A stretch of DNA of 64,000 bases from Spongospora subterranea f. sp. subterranea (Eukaryota > Endomyxa: Phytomyxea > Phytomyxea > Plasmodiophorida): NCBI GenBank assembly GCA_049724395.1, contig JAUGWO010000041.1, forward strand, positions 1-64,000, written 5' to 3'. Below the pieces are notes generated by a model. The model was not told where the DNA came from. It saw only the letters and a list, made by a program, of their open reading frames with translations, and made no database searches. Positions 34,694 to 45,612 of the stretch are shown here, in pieces. A program made the translations under genes and the position numbers. Each line of letters opens with the position of its first letter. Position 1 is the first letter of the stretch.

Positions 34694-35807
34694 ATTCCAG
34701 TTCGATCACTGATTTTACACTCTCGAGGATCCAGCGGTATCGACAAATTACAAAATTCTGATCTGTTCCAAAATCGGTGTTGAAATTTGCCCGATAGCTT
34801 GCCCTTACGCAAGCGTTGGTTTCAGCGGCAGCCCATTCGTCTTGTGAAGTCTAAAGCGACAACGGTTTTGTTGAATCAAAGCGTTATCCTGGTGTATATG
34901 AGTAGAATCAATCATTAAGGTTTTCAGCCAACGGATATAAACATCTTCGATTGGGGGGGCAGTTTTTCATTAGAGGCACCGGAAGAAAACTATTCGAATT
35001 AGTGAACGCGAACCTTCTCCGAATAAAAACAAACTCGTACCCAAATCTTCTTCCAATGCTCTGCAGTCATACAAATGGAGTTCCTGCAATGCGTTCCAGA
35101 TTTCATTTTGGAACAGTGTGAAATCCTCCGATTCTTGGAGGCCATCAATGTGGTGCTAACCGATGCAGGAACGGCACCTTCAAAATTGAAGTTCATTTGA
35201 CCCGTTGTTGATATACCTGACGGTACCGGTGGTTTTGCTGTTTTTTCCGAGGCGAACACGGCAATTTCCGAAAGCTAAACCACATTCGAAATTACAGAAC
35301 CACGAAAGACCAATCTGAAATCACTACTCATTTTGTGCCGATAATATTTCATAACCATACGTGCCCAGAATCGCTATCACTTCATAAACGCTCGAAGTTG
35401 TCGAGGTTGTGTGGTCAACTAGAGCGGACGAATTGTCATCGTGTTCGGATTCCTGCAAAACCAACAGCAACAAACTGGCGTGGCGGACAGGACCCGGACT
35501 GATAAGCGATATTAATCTCCGGAGGCCCCGCCATGACATCGTCCTTGTGTGTCATCATCCTGTGCCTGGACTTGTGGCGTTACCGCATCAGGCACTGTAC
35601 ACGGGTCTCGTAACGATAAGCTCCTCAGCCATTCCGTTACACCACTTACTCGACCCGCCCAACTCTCGCTCTCTCGGGACCCTGGGACAGGGTGACTTTG
35701 GCCCCACCCAGTGTCGTCGTGCCCCGAACTGCATGCCCCTTGGGCACATGTCCTGTGTGTGACTTGGAATATATAACAGCTGGGTGACGATATTTCGCTC
35801 TGGCCAG
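34694..35807. other. Intergenic with PLC gene scrap and a possible TATA box
   Basis: Apart from the PLC fragment listed separately, no gene is recognised. TATATAA at 35770-35776 lies 32 bases before the ATG of the next gene. Confidence 0.35.
35078..35166 (+). pseudogene. 89-bp fragment of a PLCXD-like gene
   Basis: Matches 34505-34592 of PLC copy 2 with few differences (EFLQ...FILEQCE, FLEAINVVLTDD). Flanks are unrelated. It is too short to code and represents a third, partial duplication of the PLC gene in this cluster. Confidence 0.8.
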
Positions 35808-37907
35808 ATGGTATCTGGGAAGGAGCCGCCCTCCAACCTGGAGTTGCTAATGGGGTCGGTGGGATCCAAGATCAAAGAGAGATTGCGGCAGGATATGTTG
35901 AACTGTGGCGAATGGGATCCTCGGGGATCGTCGGGCTGGAAACTGAAGCTCACCGTCGTCAATGCGCTTCGCGCCTTTTTCATCGACAGCGTCAAATTCG
36001 GTTCAGATCAAGCAGAGGATCGTGAAGAACACCAGCCACCAGTATGCGAGGTGTCCCCCGATCCATTCCCCGAAGCGGCTCCCGAACATAGTGAACCGGA
36101 ATGCGACGAAACCAATTCCCGAATGGAGGAGAATTTGGCGCCGTCGCCGGCCCGAATCCCGACCTGTGACGATAACGTCGTCGTTCAAGTAGTCTTAATT
36201 GCAGACGGTTTGTGATTCCCAGTTTAATCCCGCCCATTTTCGGTATCTCAGACCTTCATGAAGGTTTTGCTGGTTTAGGCCTGAAGACCTTCACCTGCTC
36301 CGAGCGGGCCATCAACGTAGGGAATACGGCACACTCCTCGACTCTCGACGTTGTTCACATTTCTTGTTTGGCGATAGTGTCTCCCGAATCGATTGCAGAA
36401 TATATTCGAACGGTGTTGCTGCTGCCGGCGGCACCCTTCGTATGCTCGGCGCACCTCAACGTCTACGACAACCTTCTTCAGCTCTATTGCCAATGGTGAA
36501 ATCCCCTTCTTATTCCACCGTCAATCTCCTCTAATTCATCTCGTAGGTCCGACGCTCTTCCAGTATCGTCTTTAGAAGCTCTAGCTGACAACCGCCGCCT
36601 TTTGAAGATCAAAATTATCGGACTGGATTTGAACTCATCTAACACCGAGCTTTTGGAAAAGAATTCAAAACGTATAGTGCTATCCCTTTGTTTTATTCGT
36701 ATTCACTGTTTTTTTTAGCTTCGCATTTTTCATTCAAAATCGCAAATGACACTCAGCACAATCGTCGTCAATCTTGTATTGCATCGATACAAACCGAAGG
36801 TGAATCTTCTTTCGTCATCGCGTCCGATTGCCTATGCCCATAGTTTTCTAGGCGACGGACAAGAAAGCGGGAGCTGGTGAGGTTGAGTCTGGTTTGACAC
36901 CAGCCATGAATCGGTCTACGTGCCGACCTCGTGCGCATAGTCTGCCGTCATCCATTGCCGCCCCTGTTTCGATGAACAACAGTGTCGACCCGTTGAACTC
37001 GGTTCGACGGACTCAGAAAGCGAACGGATCGGATGACATTGCTCCAAGCGTTGCTACGCCTTTTTCGATGAGGTTTGGGGAATCGCCCTTGTTCAATAGT
37101 CAATCGGTTAACCGACTTGACAACGCAAGTTCGAACGTCGGTACTTCAACCACCGTTACTCCTATTCCAACGAGGAATTTTGAATCGCCAATGTTGAATA
37201 TCAAATCGGTTAATCGACGTGAAAAATCGAAGTCAAATGGCGTTACTTCCAGCACCATTACTCCTATTCCAACGAAAGCGTTCGACTTGCCAATGCTGAA
37301 TATCGAACCGGTCAATCGACCAGAGGCGGCGCGTCCCTCAATCGCAAATGCCTCAACCATCGCTGCGCCTGTTCCGATCAGAAAGTATCACCTGTTGAGC
37401 GGCAAACAGCCGAAGCCGCCGGTTGAGCAATACCGGTCCCGTCTAAAGCGAAATACGCCCGAATCTGATATAAATCACGAGAACCGATTCGCGTCAGCGG
37501 GCGAGGCTAACACCGATTCATGTGATGGTGATCTACCTGAAAGGATCCGTTTCCCCTCGTTCCAGTTATTGTTGAAGACGGCGCGTGCGTTCGAGGAGGC
37601 GCTTCTCACACGGAATATGTATCTGCCGTTGAATCTGGCTGAAATCGCTGCCCAGGTTGGCGCAGAGAACCCTATTTTCTCTAGGTCTGCCGACATCCTC
37701 ACCGAATACCTGAACATTCTTCACGCCAGTCGGTATGCGAAATCCATCGGCGCCGGAACTGGCATCGAACTATCAGCGTTGGGTCCTCGCAAATTTACGT
37801 GGAAGGTAAACTGTCGCCAGCGCAAACGTTGGTTTTCAAATCCTGATTTTTCGGATCTAGACGGCGGCGTCGTGCCTGTTCAACCCAGCTCCCGAACGAA
37901 AACTTGA
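35808..37907 (+). CDS. Large repeat-containing protein of unknown function, 636 aa
   Basis: Five exons (35808-36207, 36252-36495, 36547-36676, 36719-36799, 36852-37907) joined by 42-52 nt GT-AG introns keep one frame throughout. Layout: residues 1-130 polar, Pro/Glu-rich; about 130-300 a globular, hydrophobic alpha/beta region (VVVQVVLIADD; DVVHISCLAIVSPESIAEYI; LLKIKIIGLDLN), reminiscent of a von Willebrand A-like fold but without a clear MIDAS; about 320-460 three to four repeats of roughly 35 residues with the core TPIPTxxFxxPMLNIxxVNR; then a helical C-terminal domain (FPSFQLLLKTARAFEEALL; MYLPLNLAEIAAQVGAENP; SADILTEYLNILHASRYAK). No family recognised. Converges with the flagellar gene CFAP157 (141 bp between stops). 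Confidence 0.7.
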
Positions 37908-38048
37908 AACTCGGCAGATGGTCCGAATGTATGCCGAGCAATACAGGAAGTGGCTCGCGTCGGCAAAGATGCCTGTTTGTTTACAGGTCCATCGGTTCGA
38001 AAAATCCAATGAGCTAATGTGAGGCACGGTTAATAATATACTTGACAT

Positions 38049-39603
38049 TTATGGAAATCCAGTCGTTTTGTCGCTTTCTTTACTGGTCTCCATCGTCGGG
38101 TCTAGTCTGGGGGAGGTCGCATCCATCGGTTTGTCGAATTCGTCGTCGAATTCGTCGTCGAATCCCGTGTATATATCGTTGGCGAACGATTCCCTCAGAC
38201 TTCGCAGTCGGGTAAACAGAGTGTTCAGGAACTTCTCCCGATTGGCGTGATCCAGATTCGCCACGCCATCGCCCCCATCTGGTCAAAATGTCATCAGATA
38301 TCAGACGCCATCCCATCTTGGCCCGAATTACCTTGGCGAATGCGCTCGCGGATCCGCTCAACCTCGCTCCAGATGAACGTGATTGATTCGTCCTGGAGAC
38401 TCAGGAACCGGCTCAGACTGTTTTTGGCGCTGTGATATTGCCCAAGCAGAACGGCGTTCTCGGCCTTCGCTGTTTGCATCGCGAATTCCGCGTTCTGGAT
38501 TTGCGTCTTTCCAGTTGATGAATGACCTGGTTCTCGACAAACATGTTTCGGGCACTGTTCTTGGCGCTAGCTTTTTGAGACGACTCGAGTTCGAAGATCA
38601 ATTTATCATTTGACTTGGATTTCGCGTTCAACTTCTTGATCAGCTTCTGAAAGAAATTTGTTCGTTTCGCCAGAATCGTTTCTGTTTCTTTGGAGAGTTC
38701 CAACTCCCTTTTCAGCACCTGTTTTTCTTTGTTCAGCTTGGCGTTTTTCGCCAGTAATCGCTCGGTTTCTTTACTCTGGTATTGCAACTCGATCGTCATC
38801 TGCTCGTTTTCCATGATCGCTCGTTTCGTGGTCGTGTGCAGCTGATCTGTAAACAAACGTCCAATGAATCACAAGGCAAGTTCAGGCCCCGGCGGGCAGG
38901 TGGTTGCAGTTCGACCTTCCGTCATCGCCAACAGACTCAGCTTGGTCTCCTTGATTTTTCTGAGCATCTCCTTCTTCAATCGCTCTTTCTCCGACACGTT
39001 ATGTCTTTCCAGGTCGTTTAGTTTTCTGGTCATCTCTTTCTGCTCCTGTTCCGTTGCGTTTTTCAAAACCGATAACTCCATTTCCAGCTGCCTCTTCTGT
39101 TCCCTAAACCCAGCACGTTAGCCAACGTGTTGTTTGCTATCAGATCGCTCGTACCGAAATTCACTGAGGCTCTTGCTCTCCCTGGTCAACTTCTCAAGAT
39201 GTTCTTGCAGCTCTTTTTTCACGTACGAGTTCTGTGATTCCATTCGTTTGATCTCTTCGTCAGCTTTCTCTTTGATTTCCCGCATGGAAACCTCCAGCTT
39301 CTGATTGTTCTGGGTCAAAACCGCGATAATCTTGTCTTTTTGCTCGTTTTCGTTCCGATAAAACCAGATCAGGTCGGTCTGAACCGATCGACATTGAATA
39401 GAAACAAAAATGAAAGATCCGAGGAGAGAGTAAATTACCTGTTTGGTTTGGGATTGCTCGGCTTCGGCTTGAATTTCCCCGATCTTATTCTTTAGCTGAT
39501 GGTTCTCGGCGCCAGCTGCCGCCATTTTATCGGCCACAAATTTTTCGCGAAACATTGAATCCATAAGTTGCACCTCAGCCGATTTCATGGTCGCTTCCCC
39601 CAT
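38049..39603 (-). CDS. CFAP157: CFAP157, cilia- and flagella-associated coiled-coil protein
   Basis: Axoneme/basal-body coiled-coil protein needed for normal sperm flagella in mouse. Six exons (39439-39603, 39155-39378, 38916-39103, 38539-38846, 38332-38494, 38049-38278) sum to 1278 nt, 425 aa (human about 520). Almost entirely heptad-rich. Family signature region is clear: EKERLKKEMLRKIKETKLSL, then TTKRAIMENEQMTIELQYQ and KNAKLNKEKQVLKREL with ILAKRTNFFQKLIKKL, aligning with RLRKEIIQRV...TTKRAIRENNTVTLQLSRV...LxxExLxxxxQxxxA in the human protein. The C-terminus has a tandem DDEF motif (GFDDEFDDEFDKPMD). The 44-nt intron 38495-38538 was chosen because it restores the heptad frame. Its presence argues for a flagellated life stage. 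Confidence 0.85.
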
Positions 39604-40146
39604 TGCACCAATTTTTTTCTCAGGATGAGCCGATCGATTCCAGTACGGTGAGAGATAGGTATCGAATGGCGAATGCCTTTCTGGATAGGGCGAAACTGGA
39701 CAACGGTTCCGGCAGTTACCGGTAGATGAAAGATTGGTTATTTACAATATTCAATCGAAATCAATATCTGAACCATAGAATGGTAATCTGTCTTCCGCTC
39801 GCCAATGCCAATCATCTAGGGAGCCATTTCTAAACGTAACCGCTCGACCTGAGTCAAAATCTGTTTTCTGAACTCGCTCAAGGCCAGTTCCCTTGTACAA
39901 CTACGCAAGTGCTGTCGTTTGACGTGATAGCATTGCTCAGTACTTGAATGAACAACCGAATAATTGTCAAGAGAATGTATTGGTGAGACCACAAACGACT
40001 CTTATAGGCTGTCGGTGGAAAGGCTCTTCCGCTGAGTGCAGCTACTGGTCGCGAGTCTTTCCATCACCAATAAAACATGTTATTCGATCTTCATACAAAA
40101 TATTCGCCGCGTAAACCGAGCTGCATCTCGATCGTCTTGGTTGCCG
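39604..40146. other. Intergenic upstream of CFAP157
   Basis: No coding or repeat signal recognised; an earlier first exon of CFAP157 cannot be excluded. Confidence 0.3.
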
Positions 40147-41050
40147 TCATGGTCCTCGATTGCCTCCCCAACAGCAGAAATCATTCCCGGCCACCTCGTC
40201 GCTGAGGTCAATCAGCAAACTATGCAGAACAAAGCAAGCTTCCACCACGCGTGCCATTTGACCTGTGGCGTTGCGCCCAGAAGCAATCTCGGCTTTTTGC
40301 TTTGAAGGAAGTTTGAGTATGCGGAACCTATTTTTGAGAAAGAATGCCAATGGTTCGCGTGACACTAATCCGAGTTCGGGAATGCAGATAATTGAAAGGC
40401 GACCGAGTAGAAGTCATCGCCTCTTCAATCGGGATGATGACGTTTTGGGTAGAGCGTAACCCGCATCGCCAGCAATCGAAGTCAGGTTATCATGGAGAAT
40501 GCGAGCCAAATCTGAATAATTGAAAATGGACTTGCAATTCGCGACCCGCGACGTAAGTCGTATGGTCGAATTCGTGCCTTGGGATCAACGACCCACTGCC
40601 CGTTGATGGCACGATGTCCTTTTCGGCAATACTAGCCCAAACAATCAGAGAGACGTTCAATTTCGAATATAGTTCCACCAATGACCAACAGCGATTTGGA
40701 AACCCGTTGCAAATTGCCTCAAATCCTTCCACAAAACGCTCCACTCTGGTGGTTCGTGCCAAGCGGCATTCGACTAGCAACAACGACTAGGCAATCCACC
40801 CGTCTATGCCTGGATTTCCTTCACATACCGGATTGCGGAAGCTTTGCCCATGCCGGTGCCGCTTCTTGCAAGGAGCCAGGATGGATGAGTGAAATAATAT
40901 AGCGAGACAATTAGGCGATCCCGAATAAAAAAGCCTGCGGCACGAACTCGATCTGCTGACATTACCTGCCGTCGGTGGGACATTGTTGGCAATGCGGGTT
41001 CTGGTGGATTGTTTCACAGGACGACACGCCTTCTCCTGCACAAAATCGCA
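40147..41050 (-). pseudogene. PIF/Harbinger-type transposase remnant
   Basis: Minus-strand blocks in the order expected of Harbinger (DDE_Tnp_4) transposases: RLIVSLYYFTHPSWLLARSG and GKASAIRYVKEIQAW (N-terminal helical region), FVEGFEAICNGFPN (the GFPxxxGAIDG region, now decayed), YCRKGHRAINGQWVVDPKA (YYNRKGxHSxNxQ strand), YSDLARILHDNLTS and IAGDAGYALPK (GDSGYPL block), and FLKNRFRILKLPS...VVEACFVLHSLLID (C-terminal helix). Several frame changes separate the blocks, and the first catalytic Asp block is not intact. Terminal repeats were not found. Confidence 0.7.
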
Positions 41051-41690
41051 TCACAAGGCGCTACGACTTGTTGCAACAGAACGAGACACATGATGAGACG
41101 CATTCCCTCGAGGCAATAGTAGTAAGAACTCAGATAATAGCAGAATGAGAATTGCATTACAGTACCTCCTTGCTTCATCGGTTGAATCAGTCGTCACGAG
41201 CAAAACCAGCCGTCATCAGACGCACTGCTCAAATCAGCTGCAGCTGTCGCACAGAAAACGGTTGGAACGTGGACGTCCGTTGTTACGGCCATCACGTGCA
41301 AGTTCGTCGTCAATGATAGCAACGACAGTCCCGATAATAGTCAGGATGGCGTCTATCGTTGTTGCAACATTGGAGCTGCGGCTACGACTTGTTTTTGAGT
41401 CATGAAAAGAACATCTGTTAGAAGAGGTCCTTTCACCTCTTGAAAAGAGGTTCCTAATGAAGGTTAACGACGGAGAGTGTTGGGACCGTCATGACTGATA
41501 TGAAGTGTTCGCCATATTGTTACAACCTATTTTGCGGTTCTAAACAGCGACAAAATCATTGATTGGTGTTGAAATTGTATTGATTCTGATGCGAAGAGAT
41601 GGTGTATGGGTAACCAAGGGCCACATGCTATTGACTTAAACCCATTGAGACGTTCACAAACGTCGGTCCATGATATATGATTCAAACGAA
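41051..41690. other. Possible upstream part of the Harbinger relic, otherwise empty
   Basis: The minus-strand frame around 41250-41400 (RTIDAILTIIGTVVAIIDDEL) could be the transposase N-terminus. Near 41425-41455 a short hairpin-like repeat (cctcttgaaaagagg) occurs. Nothing else seen. Confidence 0.3.
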
Positions 41691-41836
41691 TTAGTTCCTA
41701 TATTTCATATCTACCACGAATACGGATTCCATGGCGATTGATCGATATTATTTCTTGTTTTCGTGCTCCAATGTTTCGTGTTCCCTTTTTCGTGCACTCT
41801 TTCGTGCTCTGTACTCTTTCGTGTTCCCTTGGTTCG
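41691..41836. repeat. Tandem duplication, unit 1
   Basis: Starts ttagttcctatatttcat and runs to the tcgtgttcccttggtt word. Repeated at 41879-42068 with an extra 45 bp or so in the second copy. Both units contain an inner short repeat based on ttcgtg and ctctttcgtg. Confidence 0.85.
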
Positions 41837-41878
41837 ACCTTGCTTTACCTCATCTTTAGCTTCGGTCGGAGGGGGGAA

Positions 41879-42068
41879 TTAGTTCCTATATTTCATATCT
41901 ACCACGAGTACGGAATCCATGGCGATTGATCGATATCGTACTGGTCTCATGCCTTCTCGGTTCTCTCACCTCTAATAGAATCATTCTTGTTTTCGTGCTC
42001 CTGTGTTCCGTGTCCCCTTTTTCGTGTACTCTTTCGTGTTCTGTACTCTTTCGTGTTCCCTTGGTTTG
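41879..42068. repeat. Tandem duplication, unit 2
   Basis: Second copy of 41691-41836; the first 70 bp and last 95 bp match well, the middle carries additional sequence. Confidence 0.85.
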
Positions 42069-42778
42069 TGTGCTTTATTTAACAAGGAAATCAACACTTT
42101 TGAGTTTCCAAATTCCAGAATATGTAGCCCCGAGGTAAAACTTGGTTTCAGGTCGAAGGATGTACTGGCGATATTCGAATGTGCCTCGATCTGCGTTGTT
42201 TTTCCACCTGATTAATACATTCAAAATCTTGTCCAGTAATAAAAAGACCCAGAATGCGCCCATTCTGTCTGTCGCTCGCTTGGAGTCGGTTACATCACGA
42301 TTCCACACATATTCGACTTTTCCTTTCGAGGAACTCCCCACCTGTAGACCCGCATAACCAATGATATCGTCAGATTATGGCGAAACCATACGACATATTG
42401 TTATCATTTCGGCAATGAAGCATTGTTTTATGAACGAGATCAAGTTGGAAGATGTCGCGATATGTTTGACTAATGTTTCATTTTTCGATGAGACCCAACA
42501 CTCTGTGACTACCTGCACGGCATGGCCTACTTGGACTGAGTCAAGCTCTTCTAAACAACAGAGTGACGTGTAGACGGCGATAATGTTACGCATGCGACAC
42601 ATCACGGATTTCTATTTCACGATGAAACGATCGACATTGTAATCATTCTGCTAATACATGAACAGAGTAAGCATCGCTTTGCAGGTTCAAAGTTGGGCGC
42701 TGATTTCACCTGATCCACGTGCAGGAACAGGAATGGTGAAGAGATGCCCCAATAGCGCCAACCCGTTTGGTTGTGATA
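42069..42778. other. Accessory DNA, unidentified frames
   Basis: Small open frames on both strands (for example 42361-42573 plus, IVIISAMKHCFMNEIKLEDVAICL) look like fragments of helix-turn-helix transposase N-termini, but no family could be fixed. Confidence 0.25.
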
Positions 42779-42890
42779 GGCAGGAACCGGCAAGAATGCG
42801 GGCACCGTCCACGTATTGCAATCAAATTACAGGAGCTGTTGCCGAATGCGTTGATACAACTTGAGGATCTACAGCATTTTAAGGCACAGG
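42779..42890. repeat. Left arm of a diverged inverted repeat
   Basis: About 110 bp, inverse of 42945-43050 at perhaps two-thirds identity. Inner part: cagcattttaaggc here against gccttaagatgctg in the other arm. Both arms translate to related peptides in opposite directions (RIAIKLQELLPNALIQLEDL here, RLQSIVQEPMPNMLVHLDEL on the minus strand). Confidence 0.7.
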
Positions 42891-42944
42891 GTTATGGTTT
42901 ACAGCATCTCTACGTTGTCAAGTCTGATCATAACTCGGCAAGTA

Positions 42945-43050
42945 CCACAGCGCCTTAAGATGCTGGGTAGCTCATCTAGATGCACTAACATATTCGGCAT
43001 TGGTTCCTGTACAATTGATTGCAACCGCGTGCTGCGGCCCCGGTCCTGCC
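42945..43050. repeat. Right arm of a diverged inverted repeat
   Basis: Partner of 42779-42890; spacer 54 bp. Confidence 0.7.
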
Positions 43051-43499
43051 AGATGTGCAATTTCTGATGTTGTTCATCAGTGGTTGAGCGTTTTGCTGCC
43101 CAGTCCCAAATTTTGCGTTTGAATTGCACCCACCTCCCAAATACGAACCATGATTGCCTTTAATAATGTGTTTCCTGCTTCCATTCTACATTTTTTCAGT
43201 CTAATCGGTACTTAACTTCTTTAGACGGCTCCAAACCCTCTAAAAGCTTTCTGTAAACGCACATTCAAAGAAAGAGCTAGAAACACGCTGTCAACGCGTA
43301 GTGATAAAGTCGGGACCAGGATTTAGCCGACTCGGAACTGAGTAAATGAAAATTCAATAAACTTAATGAAAAGTTTCTCTACGCCCGCAACTCCGCGCCA
43401 CTTGACATGAATTTTTCGTCTTTCGCCCAGGTAGACAGGTAGACAATAAGGTTCATCATCTCTCCCCGCCTGAACAATTTTGAATCTCAGCAGTACATT
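43051..43499. other. Intergenic, nothing recognised
   Basis: No coding, repeat or RNA signal identified. Confidence 0.3.
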
Positions 43500-43697
43500 A
43501 TGGTTAATCGCATTGATTGCGGCACTGAAGTTATCGAGTTTTTGCAGCAGCGGCTAGATGCCGGTGAATCCAGCGACGAAATAGTTCGACTGCTTCGCGA
43601 ACATGCTCAGATTGATTCCAGGGTTTCAACCGTGCAGAGATGGATCAAGCGACACTACTCCGACAGCGCTGCAGCGTTCCAATGTATGGTTGGCTGA
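43500..43697 (+). CDS. Small helix-turn-helix-like open frame, probably a transposase N-terminus
   Basis: 65 codons: TEVIEFLQQRLDAGESSDEIVRLLREH then RVSTVQRWIKRHY. The pattern (helix, short loop, recognition helix with STVQRWIKR) matches DNA-binding starts of eukaryotic transposases. No catalytic domain follows, so it is likely a fragment. Confidence 0.4.
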   Translation: MVNRIDCGTEVIEFLQQRLDAGESSDEIVRLLREHAQIDSRVSTVQRWIKRHYSDSAAAFQCMVG

Positions 43698-44752
43698 CGT
43701 CTAACTCATGTTTCGTCGTGGCCAGACACACGAGTAAGTTTTGCACTACCGAAATCATATCACTGTCGTTACAGTATATTGTTCAGGTATTTTCGAGATA
43801 ATCGATTGGGAAGGTTTGCGATAATGAATGTTGGATGACGCTGGTCGATTGTAGGAAACTGTGCGAAATTTATTTTGAAATGGCGCTGAGTTGTGGATCT
43901 CGAATTCCCTAATTTCAAAAAAAAAAAATTCAGACGATTTGTAGACTCGAATCTGATATAATACAAAACCTTAAAAACGTTGCTTTCGGTCTGAGATTGC
44001 TGAGGCATTTTGAACCTAGCTGCTGATATTGACGATTCGGAGGGCACGTGGTGTTCTTATCATCCAATTATTTACTCGCAAAGCTGAGAGTGCTATAACG
44101 ACAAAAGGTTTCCAAACTCAAATATTTTCGATTTCTCAGGATGCTCGAGGGTGTTCAAATAAATCGTTGATTCAGTCTCACGTTAAATTTGTAGATGGGA
44201 GCTGCCCTTTGTTGTTCGCGTATCCAAACAAAGGAATGTTGCCGCTTTCAACAACAACTTTGTTTCGATGAGGCCCTCTTGCTCATGCAGCCACTGACCC
44301 CTATCACTTCCTGGTTAATTTAAACCTGGTCGTGTTTGAATTCACTCTCGTGATCACTGTTTCATTGCCGATAGATGTGATTACCATGTACAGTATCTCA
44401 GTATACGGTGATTCGCAGAGGCACACATTTGAAAAAAAAAACATCAGTTACCAGCAGCTCGATGACCAAATTGCACTCCTTTGATGAATTTCTATCAAAA
44501 TTTTTAATCTAACCGAATCAAGCAATCTCTTGTCACAAGAGCTTGCATGATATTCAAACAAACTCAATTAACGTATTAGAGGGTGCTTCAAGTAGTCAAT
44601 CCTTGACCATTGTTGCATCTGCTGTTGATACATCCTCCTGGAGTTCAAGAGTCTTCGACAAAAGCAATCGATCTGTAATAATGCTGGTGTGAATGGATTC
44701 CGCCAATCACATTGCACGAATCTAAATTTTTTCAACTCCATAGCACACTTTT
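43698..44752. other. Intergenic, nothing recognised
   Basis: Contains A-runs (43917-43928 and 44434-44442) and no conserved frame. Confidence 0.3.
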
Positions 44753-45025
44753 GGCGAGGAAACCTTCGTCGATGGATAACGACATCAGTGATGATGAGAT
44801 TGTGGCGATGTTGGCAGTAGATGACACTCGTCCAAGTATCACTTCTGCACATTACGTGGCATGTCCTTCTGGTAGTGCTGCGCCTCTACACACACCAAAA
44901 AAGCGCCGCGGTAGACCATCACTCCAGCCAAATTGTAGGAATTCATGACGCCAACTGGACATCGGAAATTATAGAAGTCCTCCTTGAACAAAGGACGACG
45001 TTGACGCGCTTATTTGCTGACGCAC
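44753..45025. repeat. Left arm of an inverted repeat carrying a transposase-like N-terminus
   Basis: 273 bp, inverse of 45188-45453 at roughly 85% identity by eye; spacer 162 bp. Encodes MDNDISDDEIVAMLAVDDTR...KKRRGRPSLQP (AT-hook-like basic patch) and, one frame over, ANWTSEIIEVLLEQRTTLTR, which looks like a Myb/SANT-like (MADF) DNA-binding region found at the start of Harbinger-type or related transposases. Confidence 0.85.
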
Positions 45026-45187
45026 GCAACAAGAACTCGGTCCAGTTGGGTTGGTCGCGGCTGATGTTGTCTGTCAACAACAGATGCCAATCAAATTTTC
45101 ACCCTAGCAAATAAAAGACGAGCATTCCAATCTTAATACTATGTATTGCAAAAAGAAACTGGCAATAAGAAAAGACGCCAGTCATCT

Positions 45188-45453
45188 GTGCGTCAGCAAA
45201 CAAGCGCGTTAACGGCGTCTTTTGTTCAAGGAGGACTTCTGTCATTTACGATGCCCAGTTGGCTTCATGGTCCCCTACATTTGGTTGGAGTGATGGCCTA
45301 CCGCGGCGCTTTGTTCGTGTGTGCAGAGGCACAGCAATACCAGAAGGACAAGGCACGTAAGGTGCAGAAGGAATACTTGGACGAGTGTCATCTACTACCA
45401 ACATCGCCACAGCATCATCATCACTGAAGTCGTGATCCAAAAGTTTCCTCACC
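45188..45453. repeat. Right arm of the inverted repeat
   Basis: Minus-strand counterpart of 44753-45025, encoding DFSDDDAVAMLVVDDTRPS and KRRGRPSLQPN. Neither arm continues into a catalytic domain. Confidence 0.85.
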
Positions 45454-45612
45454 AAGATTACGCATTTTCAAAGAAGCGATATGTACAAGGTAACTGATGG
45501 CTGTCGTGATTATCATTATGGTTACGAGAATCTCCGATATCATGATCCGTTCGGCCTCAAATGCTATTTTACAGTTCCGGATTCTCCGAACATTCTTCCA
45601 TTCTGAAAATCG

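Noticed and set aside
35588-35995. 135-codon minus-strand open frame
   Set aside because: Antisense to the first exon of the five-exon gene, whose frame is supported by four in-phase introns downstream.
6925-45453. Inverted repeats as artefacts of multiple-displacement amplification
   Set aside because: Such chimeras give arms copied from one template and therefore identical. Here arms differ from about 3% to about a third of positions and one pair differs in minisatellite copy number.
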